Below are positions 62,745 to 64,000 of a stretch of DNA of 64,000 nt, one piece after another (position 1 is the first letter of the stretch; each line of letters opens with the position of its first letter). The DNA comes from Gymnorhina tibicen. Lineage: Eukaryota > Chordata > Aves > Passeriformes > Artamidae. The translations under genes and the position numbers were made by a program. The DNA lies in NCBI GenBank assembly GCA_013399875.1, contig VXAZ01001670.1, positions 1,811,045-1,875,044 on the forward strand, written 5' to 3'. Under the pieces are notes generated by a model that was given only the letters and a program-made list of their open reading frames with translations, searched no databases and had not been told where the DNA came from.

Positions 62745-63960
62745 GTTTCGCTGCGCACACCCGGTCACTTCCCCACGTTCCCAGCCTTTTGCCGGCGGTC
62801 GCCGCTACGAGGACTGCGGATCTGAGCGCGGCACACTCGCATCCCCGCTGCCGCGGGTGTGGGGCAGGACGGTCCCCGCCGCCCTCGCTGCCGGCCCGAA
62901 CCGACGCAGGAGCCGCGCTGCGGCGTTTACCGGGAGAGCGCTCCGGGCTGCTGAGCGGAGGGGGGCGGCCTCTCCCGGCGGCTTTCCTGGCCTGCGCGGG
63001 GCTGGGGGCACCGCAGGGCTCCTGCCCGCCTCCCTGCAATGGCCGCCCGCCCAGCAGGCCCTGCCCCCCCGCCACCCTCTGCAAGCGAGGGTTGGTTGGG
63101 TTTTTTGGGTTTTGTTTTCTTTGCTCTCTCTCTCTCTTTTTTTNNNNNNNNNNNNNNNNNNNNNNNNNNNNNNNNNNNNNNNNNNNNNNNNNNNNNNNNN
63201 NNNNGTGGGTTTTTGGTTTTTTTGTTTCTTTTTCCCTTTTCCTGCTCCGAGACATTTTCCTACGTGCATTTTTCTCCAGTCGAGCTAATTTACGAGCTGG
63301 GTTTGGCGAGGGCTGGGGTTTGGCGCGGGGAGGGCGGCGCGGGGTAGGGGGGCTCCCGCTGGGCTCCCCAGCCGGGGAAGCGCACGTCTCCCCGCCCGAC
63401 ATGAGCTGTAATTTCCGGCAGACATTTCAGGTCTCCGACATCTGCACCAAGGCGCGGCAGCTCCCAGCAACCCCCATGGCCGGGAGCGGGGCGGCCCCGC
63501 CTGCCTCCTCCCGAGCCATTTGTGTTTTACTCATTTCCTGCTCCCAGTAATGAGGCCAGCGATGCCGGGGTGGCGGTGGTGCTGCTGAGAAGGCAGATTG
63601 TTACACACACAGACACACACATGGATGTTTTTGTTTCAGGATGAATTTTTAGTGCTCGTGAAAGGGAGGGACTAAGTGGAGCTCGCTGGAGCCTGGCACA
63701 GGACCAGCAAGCTTCCCGGCAGCCTCTGCCAAAAGAATCCAGACGTCCAGCCCCCCCGCCCCGGCTCCTGTGGCCCCTTCTTGTCCGCTCTCTTCCCCCC
63801 TCGGCTCTTCAGGGGCCTCTCTCCCGGCGGCAGCACTGCCCGGGGACCCTGCAGACCTTCTGCCCACCCACGCCTGAGTCCCTTCACCTCCCCAGCACAA
63901 GGTTCCTCCCGCCGTGCAGGCACGCCGCAGTTCTGACCCGTGACTCCTTAATCCCAAGTT
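62745..63960. promoter_or_regulatory. Large CpG island, candidate promoter of a downstream or non-coding gene
   Basis: High GC with abundant CpG runs through about 1.2 kb, the strongest island outside the IRF2BPL coding sequence. Frames of up to about 296 codons cross an N run and have no family similarity. They reflect the low stop frequency of GC-rich DNA. If synteny with human holds, the next gene on this side could be ANGEL1 in the same orientation, or a lncRNA between them. I do not see an ANGEL1-like coding start in the window. Direction of transcription cannot be decided. Confidence 0.6.
63144..63204. other. Assembly gap (61 N)
   Basis: The N run is flanked by a CT/T-rich tract on the left and T-rich sequence on the right, so a polypyrimidine tract was probably not resolved. 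Open frames through the gap should be ignored. Confidence 0.98.
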
Positions 63961-64000
63961 TTCTCCTCGTTCGTCTATGGAATTAACGCAGGAGGGTGGA

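Noticed and set aside
62566..63550. Frames of 278-296 codons on both strands at the right edge
   Set aside because: They run through 61 N bases and lie in a CpG island where stops are rare. Overlapping frames on both strands with Ala/Arg/Pro/Gly-rich text and no domain are typical of non-coding GC-rich DNA.

Overview
The window looks like nuclear DNA from a songbird (passerine). It is a gene-poor flank of about 62 kb, and the only recognisable protein-coding gene lies at its left edge. Three things point to a bird. The opening reading frame is the C-terminal part of a vertebrate IRF2BP-family protein, best matching IRF2BPL (EAP1). A SINE at about 11.04-11.17 kb has a tRNA-Ile-like head and a CR1-like tail, the architecture of the TguSINE1 family known from passerines. 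Other interspersed repeats are few and consist of a short CR1 3' end and old amniote MIR-like copies. The species and chromosome are not shown by the sequence. The human IRF2BPL locus (14q24.3) also has a gene desert beyond the 3' end of the gene, towards ANGEL1/VASH1, so the layout fits that synteny.

Layout: 1-638 is the 3' end of the IRF2BPL coding sequence (poly-proline run, Ser/Pro-rich segment, C-terminal RING-type zinc finger). 639 to about 1385 is its 3' UTR, ending at an AATAAA signal. From 1.4 to 5.4 kb the DNA is AT-rich with no gene. 5.4-6.76 kb is CpG-rich. 6.8-23.3 kb holds a MIR, the SINE, a candidate regulatory element with an inverted pair of POU octamers (13.2 kb), a GGGAA pentamer repeat with an assembly gap (15.5 kb) and a CR1 remnant (18.7 kb). 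23.34-24.25 kb is a CpG-rich candidate promoter, with an inverted CCAAT box, a YY1-like start motif and an RFX X-box nearby. 24.3-62.7 kb has no convincing gene. It holds several MIR-like copies, a candidate enhancer with a perfect T-MARE (34.4 kb), a degenerate 34-bp minisatellite (49.5 kb), a tandem pair of perfect or near-perfect RFX X-boxes (51.7 kb) and another X-box with forkhead and ONECUT-like motifs (59.3-59.6 kb). 62.75-63.96 kb is a second strong CpG island, interrupted by an assembly gap.

Interpretation: most open frames here are chance frames without domain signatures, interrupted by stops and in several cases explained by purine bias or by N runs. The likely content of the desert is cis-regulatory DNA for IRF2BPL and/or flanking genes, plus possibly one or two non-coding transcripts starting at the CpG islands. 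I see no new protein system. The most unusual signal is the recurrence of RFX X-boxes, which are rare by chance at this length, in elements that also carry octamer or forkhead motifs. Conservation and transcription could not be tested here, so the regulatory calls are candidates.
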